From: Pelodera strongyloides
Taxonomy: Eukaryota; Nematoda; Chromadorea; Rhabditida; Rhabditidae
NCBI GenBank assembly: GCA_036852015.1
Contig: JAANDG010000121.1
Coordinates: 1-64,000, forward strand
Length of the DNA: 64,000 bases
Direction: 5' to 3'
Shown here: positions 36,351-48,442 of the stretch, in pieces
Numbering within the stretch: position 1 is the stretch's first letter
Layout of the letters: the number at the start of each line of letters is the position of its first letter
Made by a program: the position numbers and the translations under genes
Notes under the pieces: model-generated
Database searches by the model: none
What the model saw: the letters and a program-made list of their open reading frames with translations, nothing else
Told to the model about the DNA's origin: nothing

Positions 36351-36353
36351 CGA

Positions 36354-36645
36354 TTGGTGCGCGGCGAAAAAAAGGGAGTTCGCTCAGGTTTCGCCGCGCA
36401 CTTCGCCCAGTCTTCGCCGGACTTTCTTAGGTCCTGGCGAGTGCACACTGACTATAATTTAGCGAAATCTGGCATATATTGGGCCCGCGCACCTTTTTTT
36501 TTATATATGTTTCTGCATATATTTTCCCTTTTCATCCTGTCGGTGCGCCGTCCTTTCGCCGAAGTTCAAGGCAGGGCGAAGTGCGCGGCGAAACCTGGGC
36601 GGATCCCTTTTTTTCGCCGCGCGCCATCAAAGTTTCGCGTTGGGT
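36354..36645. repeat. GC-rich interspersed repeat, family I, largest copy
   Basis: The left part has TTTCGCCGCGCACTTCGCCC and the right part has an inverted match (GGGCGAAGTGCGCGGCGAAA), so the whole is a large imperfect palindrome of about 290 bp. Related copies are near 24.6, 29.6 and 59.1 kb. Confidence 0.75.
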
Positions 36646-37762
36646 GCCGCAAATTCCGGCGCCCTATATTTTAATTTCGTGGGCGTGGTCAATTACTATA
36701 CCCTTGACTATAATTGGCCGTAGCCTGTACTATAGGTTTACTATAAGTTTATTTATTTCCTTCGTTTGGAGGTTCGATTCTGAAGGAATTAACAACGAGT
36801 TTTCCCATCACATATTTTCTTCGTTTCCTAACTAAATTGAATCTCAAGCAAATCTCGTCATCTCTGCGCTTTTCTATAATATCTAGATCATTGTCGTATA
36901 TTACGGTCCGCTGAACTTTGGGAAATCCGCTTTTTTCAAATTAATTATTCCCAATTGTTCATATAATTATGAAAAATTTGCATAATATGTTGCTTTATCT
37001 GGGAAAGTACATTTCTGAAACCCATGTAAATTTGTACAATTTGTATACCACTGGCCATAAACCTTTGCGTGTTATTACGATTGAAATTCCCACGCGCGGG
37101 CTTCCGTATTCCCGTATTCGTAAAATTGTCCGTTTTCTTGATAAAGAATTGTACCGTTGTTCGAATTTCGATCTTCAATGGTTCTTTGTCCATGGGAAAC
37201 TATATACATATACTTTCCAGCTTACTTACACTTACTTCTACTCGAGTAGAATTTATTCTACTCGGATTTTCTGAACATTATAAAGAATACTGTAGCGTAG
37301 GTTTAGTTTACTGAAGGAAGAAACATCAGCGCAGCCATTTTTGACGGCTCTGAGGCCGGACTTTTGATTATTATTATTTTAGGGAGGAACTTTTTAAATA
37401 AATAACATGAGATTTAAAAAGAATCATTGCCGTTTGACAACCGCTCTTTTCGAAGTTTTTTCTGCATAAATTTTCTTTTCAAAACGACGTGTCTCTTGTT
37501 AACCGGGTCAGAGAATTGAACCCATTGCTTGGAATTGAATGACAATGTTGTTTGGTGGAAATATATCAATGTCTTTACATTTTATTTTATTTCCATCTGG
37601 TTTTATTATTATTCAGATTATTCAGAAAGTACATTGTGCACTATCCTATCGATTTATGACCAAATTTTGAATACTGTTGATCCTGCAACGTGCATCATAA
37701 ATACTTTCTGTGCGGTCCTGATAAGCTGATGCCATTTGTAACGCTAATCAACACGGCTTCAT

Positions 37763-37834
37763 TCCTCGGTAGTATAGTGGTGAGTATCCGCGTCTGTCAC
37801 ATGCGAGAACCGGGTTCAATTCCCGGCCGGGGAG
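37763..37834 (+). tRNA. tRNA-Asp (GTC), variant
   Basis: As the other Asp genes, but with C-to-A in the variable loop (GAGAAC instead of GAGACC), close to the position that usually pairs with the D arm. Stems are intact. It forms a convergent inverted pair with the gene at 37885. Confidence 0.92.
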
Positions 37835-37884
37835 AAGTTTTTTCCTTTATTATTCTCTGCATCATCAGAAACTCCAAAAAATTT

Positions 37885-37956
37885 CTCCCCGGCCGGGAAT
37901 TGAACCCGGGTCTCGCATGTGACAGACGCGGATACTCACCACTATACTACCGAGGA
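37885..37956 (-). tRNA. tRNA-Asp (GTC)
   Basis: Minus-strand copy with the standard sequence, separated by 50 bp from the plus-strand gene at 37763-37834. The two 3' ends face each other. Confidence 0.96.
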
Positions 37957-38813
37957 CCTATTCAATGTTCGGATAAACGAGCACAAGGGTGAAAAAAGTT
38001 AATTCAGCTCGTTCGTTTGCATAAAATAACATACATGGTGTAACTAAACGATATTTGTTTGCTTATTTTTTTGCTTCATATTTCCTATTATGGGATCTTA
38101 TTCTTGAGTAGTTTTCTTAGTGAAACCACTCGAAGTGTCTTGTGTCGAGCTCATTGAGAATAGCACGAGAGTTTTCCGTTGAACACTGCACCTCTTTAGG
38201 CATCTTATAATATACAAGACTACACATCCGTTCTGTTCAAGTATACACTATTGAGAACAATTGGAGAGAAAATCTACTGCGATATTAGTGGCCAATAGTA
38301 TTTATACAGTTTTGCATGTAAAAAGGCTGCAGTTCTGTGACTTTTCTATCTCTTACTATAATAATTTATTACGCACAAAGACAATCAAAGAAAGCAATGT
38401 AACGTGCAGTTTGTGTTATAAAATACACATACTAAATCAATAAAACATAATAAAACTACCTTTTTTTTGAAGAAACATAACGCGGAAAATAGGAATCACG
38501 TTTATTTTTGGCGTTTTAGTGCTCGTCTCGATGTTAGATCGTTGGCATTCGTATCTAGTATCTAGTTATGAACTTACAAGAGAGTTGTCGTGTTATAATA
38601 AGCATCGTTTCCGCATCGTGTATAATTATGCTTTCTTCTCTTGACCATTCACTAAAACCTGACCTTGAAGCGCGGACAGTGCATATTTTGTGCTGTTGTT
38701 CATGTAAAAAAATTGTCTTTCTACTCTCGCTCTATTAGCAACATGTTCTATTTTTGCCTGAAAACTACTCTGATTATTTCTCAGAACTTGTACATCTTCA
38801 AGTTACGTACCAG

Positions 38814-38885
38814 TCCTCGGTAGTATAGTGGTGAGTATCCGCGTCTGTCACATGCGAGACCCGGGTTCAATTCCCGGCCGGGGAG
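38814..38885 (+). tRNA. tRNA-Asp (GTC)
   Basis: Standard 72-nt copy, first member of the second convergent pair. Confidence 0.96.
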
Positions 38886-38936
38886 AACTTTTTGAAGTGA
38901 CTTTTATTATGCGGAGGAATAATAAGCCAAAAAATT

Positions 38937-39008
38937 CTCCCCGGCCGGGAATTGAACCCGGGTCTCGCATGTGACAGACGCGGATACTCACCACTATACT
39001 ACCGAGGA
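38937..39008 (-). tRNA. tRNA-Asp (GTC)
   Basis: Standard 72-nt copy on the minus strand, 51 bp from the gene at 38814-38885. The arrangement repeats that at 37.8-37.95 kb. Confidence 0.96.
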
Positions 39009-40645
39009 CTATTTAAAAAGGTTCCATATAACAATGTTATTCAAAAGTCCCAAGCTCTATTATCTTTGTTACTCCACACTAAGCATATCGCGATAACAAA
39101 CTAGCCTCGTGTTGATAAATCCACAGGATTATAGCGACGGTAAACATACGGTTTGTGGTATAGAAAAAAAACTAGTTCACAATCTGTGGAAAGTTGATAT
39201 TAGTGGTACTGAAATGGATATGAGCTAGGATACTGATATGTATCATGCATGATACCAGTGCGACTTATTCTTATTGATAAATTAGATCTGTCCGTCATAT
39301 TGTTTCTTGCTATATACCGACAAAATAAGGCTGATATTCACTTTATTTGCGCAGGTACACGTAAACCAACCGTAGTTTAAACATAAGTGTAACTGTCTTT
39401 TTTGTCCATCCAAGTTCCACCTTGATTCCTGAACATTTGCATACACAAGTGGCTTTCATTAGATCCAAATGTTCTTTTCGGTGGTGCGAGAGGGAAAAGC
39501 GGTAGCGTCAATATAAGCGCGCCGCGTGCTGTTTGCATAAAAGAATAAAAGGCTAATTCGCTGATAACGCGCAGCGCGGCAAGCCGCTTTCCCTCGTATT
39601 ACGGTGTTTTTGTCGTGATTAAGAAAAGACACCACTTTGTAGTGCAAGGGTTCCTGAGATGATATAATTAGATTATGCCTAATATTAGTTTTCTGTATAT
39701 TTAAACTTCAAAGAAAATAATGTATTTTAACGAATCTGCCCTTACATAGTACAATGTGCTTGGCAAAATATGACCTTGATTAATCATCTATAGTACGGAT
39801 GCACAGATGCAGCTGTCTGTTTTGGGGGCTGATTTTCAAATCTATGCAATAAATCAGAGGCGATTACTTCGTCGTTCTCTTGTATCGCAACGTGTACTGC
39901 ATAGAGCCATTAGTTTAGTGCGCGCGGGGGTTGCGCGCGACGAACGCGCCGCGCAAAAACCACACGCAAAACATTAGTACTCAGTGACATATGAACAGAC
40001 GTGCGGGCAATTAGAGAGCACAAAAAGTGTGTAGTGACCTTCTGTAAGTCTGTAAGGAAATGGAAAAAGTGCAATTGCTCTCGCACGATCTTGTAGTAAT
40101 CATGACACGTTTTCGTGGAGCAACCAGTTTTTGAATTGGAACGACTTACATCATAAAATGTTTTATTGTATTTGTTGTGTAATACTTAGCCTAACTTAGC
40201 ATATGTTTTGGTATAATGGTCGCTTTTTGTTGTGATGCTAAAGCGTGAAGCATGACTAAAAATATTAGAATTTCCAGAAAAATTACCATACTACGACAAC
40301 TTCAGCTCCTACCCACAGCCTGTTTTTCGCAAAAAATCTAATTATTCAGAAAATCAAGACGAGTTTGGAAAATTTTTCTGACACCATGATATCGGGCAAT
40401 CATTTCCGCCTATTTATTTATCTTGTCCAAATTGACGACCAACGATTTGGTCATATGCAAATAATGGCGATTTATTTACATTTGCTGTTTGGCGCTTTTT
40501 TTTTGTAAATTTCTGTAAATCGTTAGAATTTTTTCATACATGGTTTAAATTTCTAAAAATAAGTCATAGTAGTTCGGTGAGCTTTTGCCCACATAAAACT
40601 CCGAATATTTTTGTGACACGTTCCCTTACATTCGTTCAAGTCTTA

Positions 40646-40828
40646 TTAAAAGCGAAATTCGGGCCGGTTTTTGAATCGCATCGCGGACAACCGAATTTTT
40701 ACGTATTTATGCTAATTTGTTCGAATTTAGCTCGATTTTTTATTCTAATTTATGTTCATTTGCATATGTTACATATGAATTCAGCTGTACTCGATGCGTT
40801 TCAAACACCGGCCGCTATTTCGCTATAG
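40646..40828. mobile_element. MITE family B, copy 5
   Basis: The left end TTAAAAGCGAAATTCGGGCC and right end CACCGGCCGCTATTTCGC are recognisable but more diverged. The last bases have changed from CTTTAA to CTATAG. Confidence 0.82.
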
Positions 40829-43059
40829 CACGTTAAATGAGTAATTCGCGGAACAAACTCCAAAAAGTTGTTCCAAAATGGTGTTTTTGCTAACCTGAAA
40901 CAATCGTAACCTTCCGTTTAATAAATATTTGTCATCCGATCTAAATGATCTTACTTTCTAGTAATAATATGTGTGAGTAAACATTTTACGGCCCCGATTC
41001 CGTTTATTGATAAGAAAATCAAACAACCGATTCTTTACGTGTGCACTGTGCACGCACTGACTAATATTTTCGGCAACTTTGATTTTTGGCCACATCACTT
41101 TACACCATTTTTATTTGTGTATTTTATAGTTATTTAAAATATTTAATTTAAACATTGCGTATATCGATTTTTTTAAAGTAAAATTTATCGTTTTAATTTA
41201 AATGAAAATACGCGCGAAAAAACAAAAGCGACACGCGCGCCTCCCACAAACCGCTCAACAATAACTACGGTAACTGGGTCAGACGATATCACTAGCACAT
41301 ATAACGAACTGACGAGCTCATTTCCCTTTCACATTATGAACGTGATACGGATATATAGGGGAGCAATCATCATAGATGTATACGATAGTAATCCCCTGGT
41401 TAAACTAGTTGTCTACCCATATCATATATTGACCCACTTATTTATGTTTCTGCCATAAATGAGGTTCATATTCATAGCTATAGCACTGTTAATTCATATA
41501 AAGAAAGCAAATATACTTGAGAATCTGAACGTTCCTAGAAGTATTTTTGAACATAAGATGAATAAATATGCCCAAAACCAATAAACATTGTAATAATACC
41601 CCAGCGTCTCTTTGAATTTTCCAAGACTCTTTTTCTATATCATTTTTCAAGGGGGTGGTTTGCGGGTTTCGCGCGCAAACTATTTTTCTCCCTTGGAAAT
41701 TGCCTCAATGACAGTTTTTGCCCGAAAATATATATGCACACGATACAATTGTATGGAATAATTTCTGCGTAAACTTCCCTATTTTATTTTAAACCTTGGA
41801 TTTATGTAGCTTACTGTACGTAGAAGAAGGCATGACCCCTTACTTTACCGTTTATCATAAAAATTCTAAACAATTTTTACGTGAGCTTGTTTCCCAGCGG
41901 AAGTAATTAGCCAATTATGAAGGGAAAAAAACAGCAAACTAGTTCCTTGGGCTCTTGGACAGCAACCATTAGAGAGAAATTTTAGTGGTATTTCAAGGTT
42001 GAGGTTTGAGGTGAAGACTAATTTAGGAATTGAGTGAGTGTCGCCTTAGCATTGCGGTTCACTGATTTTGTTCTTCGCGTCATGTTTTTATATTTCGTTT
42101 TTTTTTAGATTTTACATAATATTATTCATATTTTGAACTTTCCCTAACAAAGGATGTGTCATGTGTCACATTATATTTAGTCGAGATCACGGAAAAGTGC
42201 CTGGAAAATTAGCGAAAATTGAAAAAATGCGGCCTGCGTTCGAGAGATACATTTTAACATTTACAACATTTACTATCGCTGTTTGAATCGTACAACATAA
42301 TTGTGGGGAGATCAAAAATTATGAACTCGTTGGATCTCTTTATCTTCTTCTCCTTTTTTTATTTGTATAGTTTTACTTTGCAATTATTGGGAAAGTATTT
42401 GGTAAGAAATTCATAGATATAATTAATTCATACTCATACCATAGATTGTGCGACATTTCACTTTCACCGTATGCTAATCATTAATCACTTTCTCAAACAC
42501 CCAAAACTTGTTTTCCCTTCTTATAAATCACAATATGTCATCAGAGAAAGCACCGGCGAGACTAGTTTTTATGCAAATTTCTACTCATTTTTTTTGCGTG
42601 TAGTGCGCTGCGGGTGGGCGCGTTTTTAGGCCTTGATAAGGCAAGTAGAACGGGCAAAAATCGCTAACTATAAGGCTCTTACAGTTAGCTCGTGGTCACA
42701 AGTTAAACATTTATTTTGCAGTCTTTCTGTTTGGCTTTTACTTATTGTTAGCCCAATTTTCTTTTTGCATATAAATATAGGCAATCTCCCGGCGCGGAAA
42801 CTCTGTGCTGCACAGCACATACACTCGCCTCTATACTATTTGCTTTAAGAAAAATAAGTGAAAGAATGCGTATCATTTAATGCATATCTGATATCACATG
42901 GCCTCTCCCCCTATATTTTATTTGCTCAGTGAGCTATCGTTTGTGTGATGGCAAACACGAGAAATGAGGACGCGGGTTCTGGAATATAGATATGCGATTA
43001 GCTGCCGCATATTCATGATTCTTATGATTCTAGCTGGGATATTGAAGACGCTCAACCCT

Positions 43060-43083
43060 AAGCCTAAGCCTAGGCCTAACACC
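43060..43083. repeat. Interstitial telomere-like (GCCTAA) run
   Basis: CCTAAGCCTAAGCCTAGGCC contains about three to four tandem units of the complement of TTAGGC, the nematode telomeric repeat. Confidence 0.7.
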
Positions 43084-43120
43084 CTAGTCTCACGCAGTGT
43101 CATTTAGGTAGCTGCTCCTA

Positions 43121-43322
43121 ATATAACCCATGCGTATGGTTAAGCTATATGTGTGATGCCCTTTCCCCTTATTATTTTAGGTTTAGAGGTTTACTTATTG
43201 TGATAGCATTCATTAAAACATCATATAACCCATGCGTATGGTTAAGCTATATATGTGATGCCCTTTCCCCTTATTATTTTAGGTTTAGAGGTTTACTTAT
43301 TGTGATAGCATTCATTAAAACA
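43121..43322. repeat. 102-bp tandem duplication
   Basis: Two direct copies, 43121-43222 and 43223-43322, begin ATATAACCCATGCGTATGG and end in CATTCATTAAAACA. They are nearly identical (one visible difference is TATGTG/TATATG), so the duplication is recent. Confidence 0.93.
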
Positions 43323-43652
43323 AAGTTTTTTGAACTTTTGAACATTTGACTGTAAGCCTAAACTCAAACGCCCAAGCCTTCTTTGAGATGTGATGGTGAG
43401 TTTTTTTCGAGTGCTTTGAGAAAACAGAAAACTCAACAATTTAGGAGAGAAGTTCCGTAGGTTCTTCAGTTAGCCATAGCGAACCAAATGAATACTTGTT
43501 CTGTTGCTGGTTTCATATTACGTTGTTTATTACATGTAGTACCCGTATTGTTGTTTTATCTGTTATTTTAGTTATTGTCCGTACTTATTAGTTAGTCCAC
43601 CATTGCCAATTCAATCTAATCAAAAGTAGAAAAGCGTACTCCAACTACGCAG

Positions 43653-43843
43653 TTAAAGGGAAATTCCGGCCGGTTTTTGAAACGCATCGTGGACGACTGA
43701 ATTTTTACGTTCTTACGTATTTATGCTAATTTGCTCGAATTTAGCACAATTTTTTATTCTAGTTTATGCTCATTTGCATAGGCCGCATAAGAATGCTGGT
43801 GTACTCGATCTGTTTCAAAAACCGACCGGTATTTCGCTTTAAA
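43653..43843. mobile_element. MITE family B, copy 6
   Basis: The ends are TTAAAGGGAAATTCCGGCCG and ACCGACCGGTATTTCGC followed by TTTAAA. Confidence 0.86.
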
Positions 43844-44404
43844 GCTCAGAATATGTTCAGTATACATGTATTGTAGATTCACTGTCACTCTTTTGTCTCA
43901 ACCTATGTACTCTAGCTTTTTATGGACGTTGTCTACAATCTCTGCCGTCTATTTTGTTTTCTCTATCTATATCTCTTCTCCCTCCCTCTCTCTATTTACA
44001 TTCTCTCTCAATTTCTTCACACGTAAATTCCCTCAGTCGGGCCCGATGTCAACCTGCTTCTTTCAATTTTTTGTGTGCGAACCAGAATGATTCTCATTGA
44101 ATGTGGTTGACGCATAGAGAACTGACTTGGGGATTCATAGACATAACAAAGGCGCCTGGGACACTGACTGGGACGTAAGGTGGGAGGTCCCGGTCATGTT
44201 CTTGGTGTCCGGGAGATCTCTTAACTTAAACATGTCAAGTTACTGCCTGGAAACTAATATTTGCCTCCGCGTAACTTATAGTTTACACCGGGCAACTGGT
44301 ATTTTGCGGCTGCTGTCCAATTATAAAAACGATGCAGCATTCTTTCTGTGATTGCAGTTAGACATGGTTACTTTACTTCATTTGGATCCTTATTTATAAG
44401 TTAC

Positions 44405-44515
44405 CAGACTGCTATCGCCGCCTGAGGCGATTAATCGGGCGATCCTAATAAAATGATCGTACTGCATGCGTGCATACTTATAAAAAACGTCTGAAACGTA
44501 TCTTCCAAGTTTATG
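44405..44515. repeat. Diverged fragment of repeat family A
   Basis: CGCCGCCTGAGGCGA followed by a GCATACTTATA block and AACGTAT matches the core of the family A copies at 26.8 and 48.85 kb. Confidence 0.55.
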
Positions 44516-44607
44516 TAATACAATTCTATTGCACTTATTTTGGAGTTGCGAAAAGGGACTACCTATACCAAATGCCTGAAACGTAGAATTCCGTTCGTTC
44601 ACACAAA

Positions 44608-44692
44608 CAGTAAACTCACACACACAATTCACACCGAAAACACCACACACACCAACACATGCACCAACACAACAACACGCACACACACAAAA

Positions 44693-44726
<34 letters not shown>

Positions 44727-44750
44727 CCACACACACACACACACACACAA
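44608..44750. repeat. (CA)n microsatellite
   Basis: CA-rich tract, nearly pure from 44694 to 44749 with a TCCAC interruption. It explains the Cys/Val and Thr/His open frames seen here. Confidence 0.95.
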
Positions 44751-44769
44751 GAAAACGCTTCTCCTTTAT

Positions 44770-45179
44770 ATAAAAAGATAAGTTGCTTGTTAGTGAAAAC
44801 CGTATATTCAAGGCATAACGATCAGCGCAGTCCGAGAAAATAAATATTAGACAAAATAAATAAACGCGTCTTTGTGAGTATTTTCACGTTGAAATTGTTC
44901 CTATTTTCTTTCTGTTTGATCAGCTCTCGGATTTCAATTTCGAAGCCCATTTTTGGAATTTATTTGCTTTCCCATGGGGGATTTTTCACGCACTTTCACT
45001 TTCTCACGGCTCTTGGACCTTTTGCTTATTTTTTCCCTTCTTAATCTATTTATTTTGTGCTTTAAGTCTGACTTTGCTTACCTAAACTATAAGCGAAATG
45101 TTGAAGTCAAGATAAGAATTGACCTATCATCTACATACAAATAAGCTATAAATAGAAGGGCGGAAATGTGATATACACC
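44770..45179. other. Geneless stretch
   Basis: AT-rich sequence with no gene or repeat recognised. Confidence 0.4.
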
Positions 45180-45366
45180 TTTAAAGCGAAATACCGGCCG
45201 GTTTTTCAAACGCATCTAGTACCCCTGTTTTCTTATGCATCAGATGCAAATGAGCATAAATTAGAGTAAAAAAATAGACCCCAATTCGACCCCCACTTAG
45301 CATAATTGCATAATAATGCAGATATTTGAGATACGTTTCAAAAACCGGCCGGTATTTCGCTTTAAA
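45180..45366. mobile_element. MITE family B, copy 7
   Basis: The ends are TTTAAAGCGAAATACCGGCC and CCGGCCGGTATTTCGCTTTA, perfectly inverted over at least 25 bp. It is one of the best preserved copies. Confidence 0.9.
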
Positions 45367-47360
45367 GTGGTCTTTCAGGAGTTAAACGCTAGCTAGAAGT
45401 GAGTGCAACTTACAACTCTACCAAGAACTAATTTATGCAACATTTTTGCACCGCCTTGTGTAAATTTGATTGGACAAACAATTTCATGACATTTTTTGCG
45501 AATGAAAAAGTTTAATCATTCATATAAAATAACAGCACCATTTGTTCTTTGAGTTTACCAAACACTTGAAATGTTATTTGCACTTCGCATAGAGACTTTT
45601 CACCCCAACTCTAGGCACATGTTCCATGTATCTATTTATTCAACTTTCTGTTTACAACACTATTTGCGCTTACAGTAGTTATCTGGTCTTGGGGAACATT
45701 TGTTATATATCATACCCTAACGTGAACCTTCAAAACTAGCTAACTTAACAGCCTTAAGCTTGGGTTTAATTATCAATGGCCCATTCGTTTTCAGATTTTC
45801 AAGTGGCTTATCACGTGGTTTTGAAACGTATGCTGGTATGCTGTGCAGCTCCAGTTCGTTTTACATGCACGTTTTACGTTTTACATTTACATGCAAATGA
45901 TCGATTGATTTTAGTTTCAATTACGGTACATTTGCATTTTCGGCAATTATTTTGCATGTATTATTTTTTTCTCTGTGTCCACTCGAACCACTTTTTTCTT
46001 TTCTTTTCCGGAAAATGTCCATCTCGAATGCGCCCTTACAGAACGTAGCACGATTAGCATATTATACATTGTAATCCAGTTGTCCACGAAATACGTTTCA
46101 AAAGCATGTGCCATGCAAAACGCAAACTGTTGGATTATTTATACACTTTCTAGTGGCCCTTTTCAAAAGTCAATAAATCTGTCATAAATTCACCAGCATC
46201 AAATTTTAATTCACTTTTTATGTGATTTATGATGTGTTTTCACTCTTCACTTTCTCCAATTTTATGATATTTGCTTGAAGAAGATAACAATTCTTGGCAA
46301 ATTTTTTTGATGCATCTATTTATTTTATTAAAGTTTGCAAGCCAGGGTACTAGGAGTTTTACGATTCCGAAGATATTTATTCCTTTATGAATATTTTTGC
46401 TACTTTAGTACCAATGCATAAGTCCTTACTTCCTTACTTCCTTACTTATCTTACTTCACTGAAGTAACCCCGAACCCGAACGTCCGGTCACACGATTATT
46501 GTGCCGCCCTAGTGTGGCGCTGATTAGGCTCCGCATCTTGTTGCGTGAGAAGTTCGCCGCTCACTAGAAGTTTGTATACAGAGTGAAACCGATTATTCTT
46601 AAGTTTTGGTGTAATTTTTCTAAAGTTTCACGCTTTCCTTTGGCATTGACGGTTCGGTTTAGCTTCACTTTCGCCACATATTTTGTTATCTTTCTAAACG
46701 ATCAGACAACATAAAGGAAAAGAGGGAAAATGTTGGAAATTTCACTTTCTGGATTTCACTTTCTAATACTATAATATATATATAAATATAAACCATCAAT
46801 ATAAACATCTGAATAAGCTGTGATATCGTGTGTTTTATATAATGAGTATAGTTTTCACTGATAAGCTACATATTTACTACAATAAAATGTCTACATTTCT
46901 TTATAACTGATTGTTAGCAGGGCATTCCATATGTTAAATTTCTGAAAACTGACCCTAAGCCGTAGCCGAGCTTCTGCCAAGTGTTTTTATTTTTTATTGT
47001 TTAATTACAATAATATTTTCTTCCTTACTTAATTCTTTAACAAATTAAAAATCTTAGAAAATTTTCGGGAAAAGGAGCAGAAACATATAATGTTGCCATC
47101 CATTTATCTTTTTAATGATTCATTTTATGCAGCAAGAATTTTGGACAAGCTTCCCAAAAAAAAAAATGATTTTTTGGTAAATTTGCATATTTACAATAGA
47201 CCTGTCCCATTCCCATTGGTATTGGTCATGATAATGGTTCTTTTGTTTTATTGTATTTTTTTTATTTGCAGTTTTCTGTGTTTTAGGGAACTTCACTGTT
47301 TTGATTTTCTCATTCTTTGTACAAGATTTCTATTTTTTTTTTCATATTTTCCTATTGCAG
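45367..47360. other. Geneless stretch before gene C
   Basis: No exon recognised. A short CTTAC/TTCCTTACTT repeat lies at 46425-46452. T-rich sequence leads to the acceptor TATTGCAG at 47353-47360. Confidence 0.45.
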
Positions 47361-48380
47361 ATGTTGGCTCCGCGGCAGTCTCGCCAGGGTCCGTCGGCTG
47401 CCGAACTTCTCGAACAAACGAAGAATTTATACGTGAAGACGGACATACTCCGACACAAGAAACTTGGTATGTCAAAGGGAGTAAAATATGTCAGTGGTTT
47501 AGATACTTTTAAAACGGTACTGGACAACTGCACTTCCTTGTTATATGCACAAGTTTCCTTTTATGCATCGCTGAATGGAACGTTTTGCATATTATTCATG
47601 GTGATGCGCCTGTGGCCTGCCAGCAAACTTTTTTAAATCACATGTCAATTTAAGTTTTATCGCAAGATTTTCATCTTTTAGTTTGATAATATTAGTCATG
47701 TGTGTTTTCGTTGGGAGCAAAGTTGAGCAATAATTTAATTAGTAGTTGCCAAGTAGTTAGCCAGTTGGTAAGACTTGTTTTGTTTTCTTGAGAAAACAGT
47801 TTCAAAACATTCTTGTTCATGGTTTCGCGCATGCTTCATGCCATTCAATTTGTTAACTAATTATGTTGTTTGTCGGTTAAGCTGTAATTGTTGGATGACG
47901 TTAGGAAACTCGGCGCGGCAGCGCGTTGCAAGTGTGCCACAGGTACGCGCCAGCTGGAATTCTGCGCACGGCGCGCACCTTGGCGCGAATTTATCCCCCC
48001 CCCATATTTCGTCATTTAAATTAAAATATGTCGTTTTAGGTCCCGGTCAGCCGCGCTTGTTTGTTAGCTATATTGAGGCGGAGCATCCGCGTTTGGACAA
48101 CCTGGTCAGTATTTTTTCTTCGTATTTTTAGTATTGTAGTGCCTAAATACTCACTTTCTGACCATTAGTTTCATTCATTTGTGGGTATTAAGTTGGATAT
48201 TTGTGCAATTCTTTGATTTCTAATTATGTAATTTCTGATGATTATGTGTGCTAACTGCCAACCACAAGTCCTGAATATTGAATCTAGTTTACTGTATTAC
48301 CGTATCAACTATCAACTTTAAGACGCTCCATTCTATGGTTTGTCCCTTTACGCTTTTTGTGATAGTCTTTTTTCCATAAA

Positions 48381-48442
<62 letters not shown>

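Larger units (their letters stand above)
39009..43120. other. Geneless AT-rich stretch
   Basis: Nothing with coding signs on either strand. Contents noted: a GC-rich tract at 39918-39970 (alternating GCGCG words), one family B MITE (40646-40828), and a short run of TAAGCC units at 43060-43083. Confidence 0.45.

Noticed and set aside
44390..44811. Open frames coding Cys/Val or Thr/His repeats
   Set aside because: They are translations of the (CA)n microsatellite.
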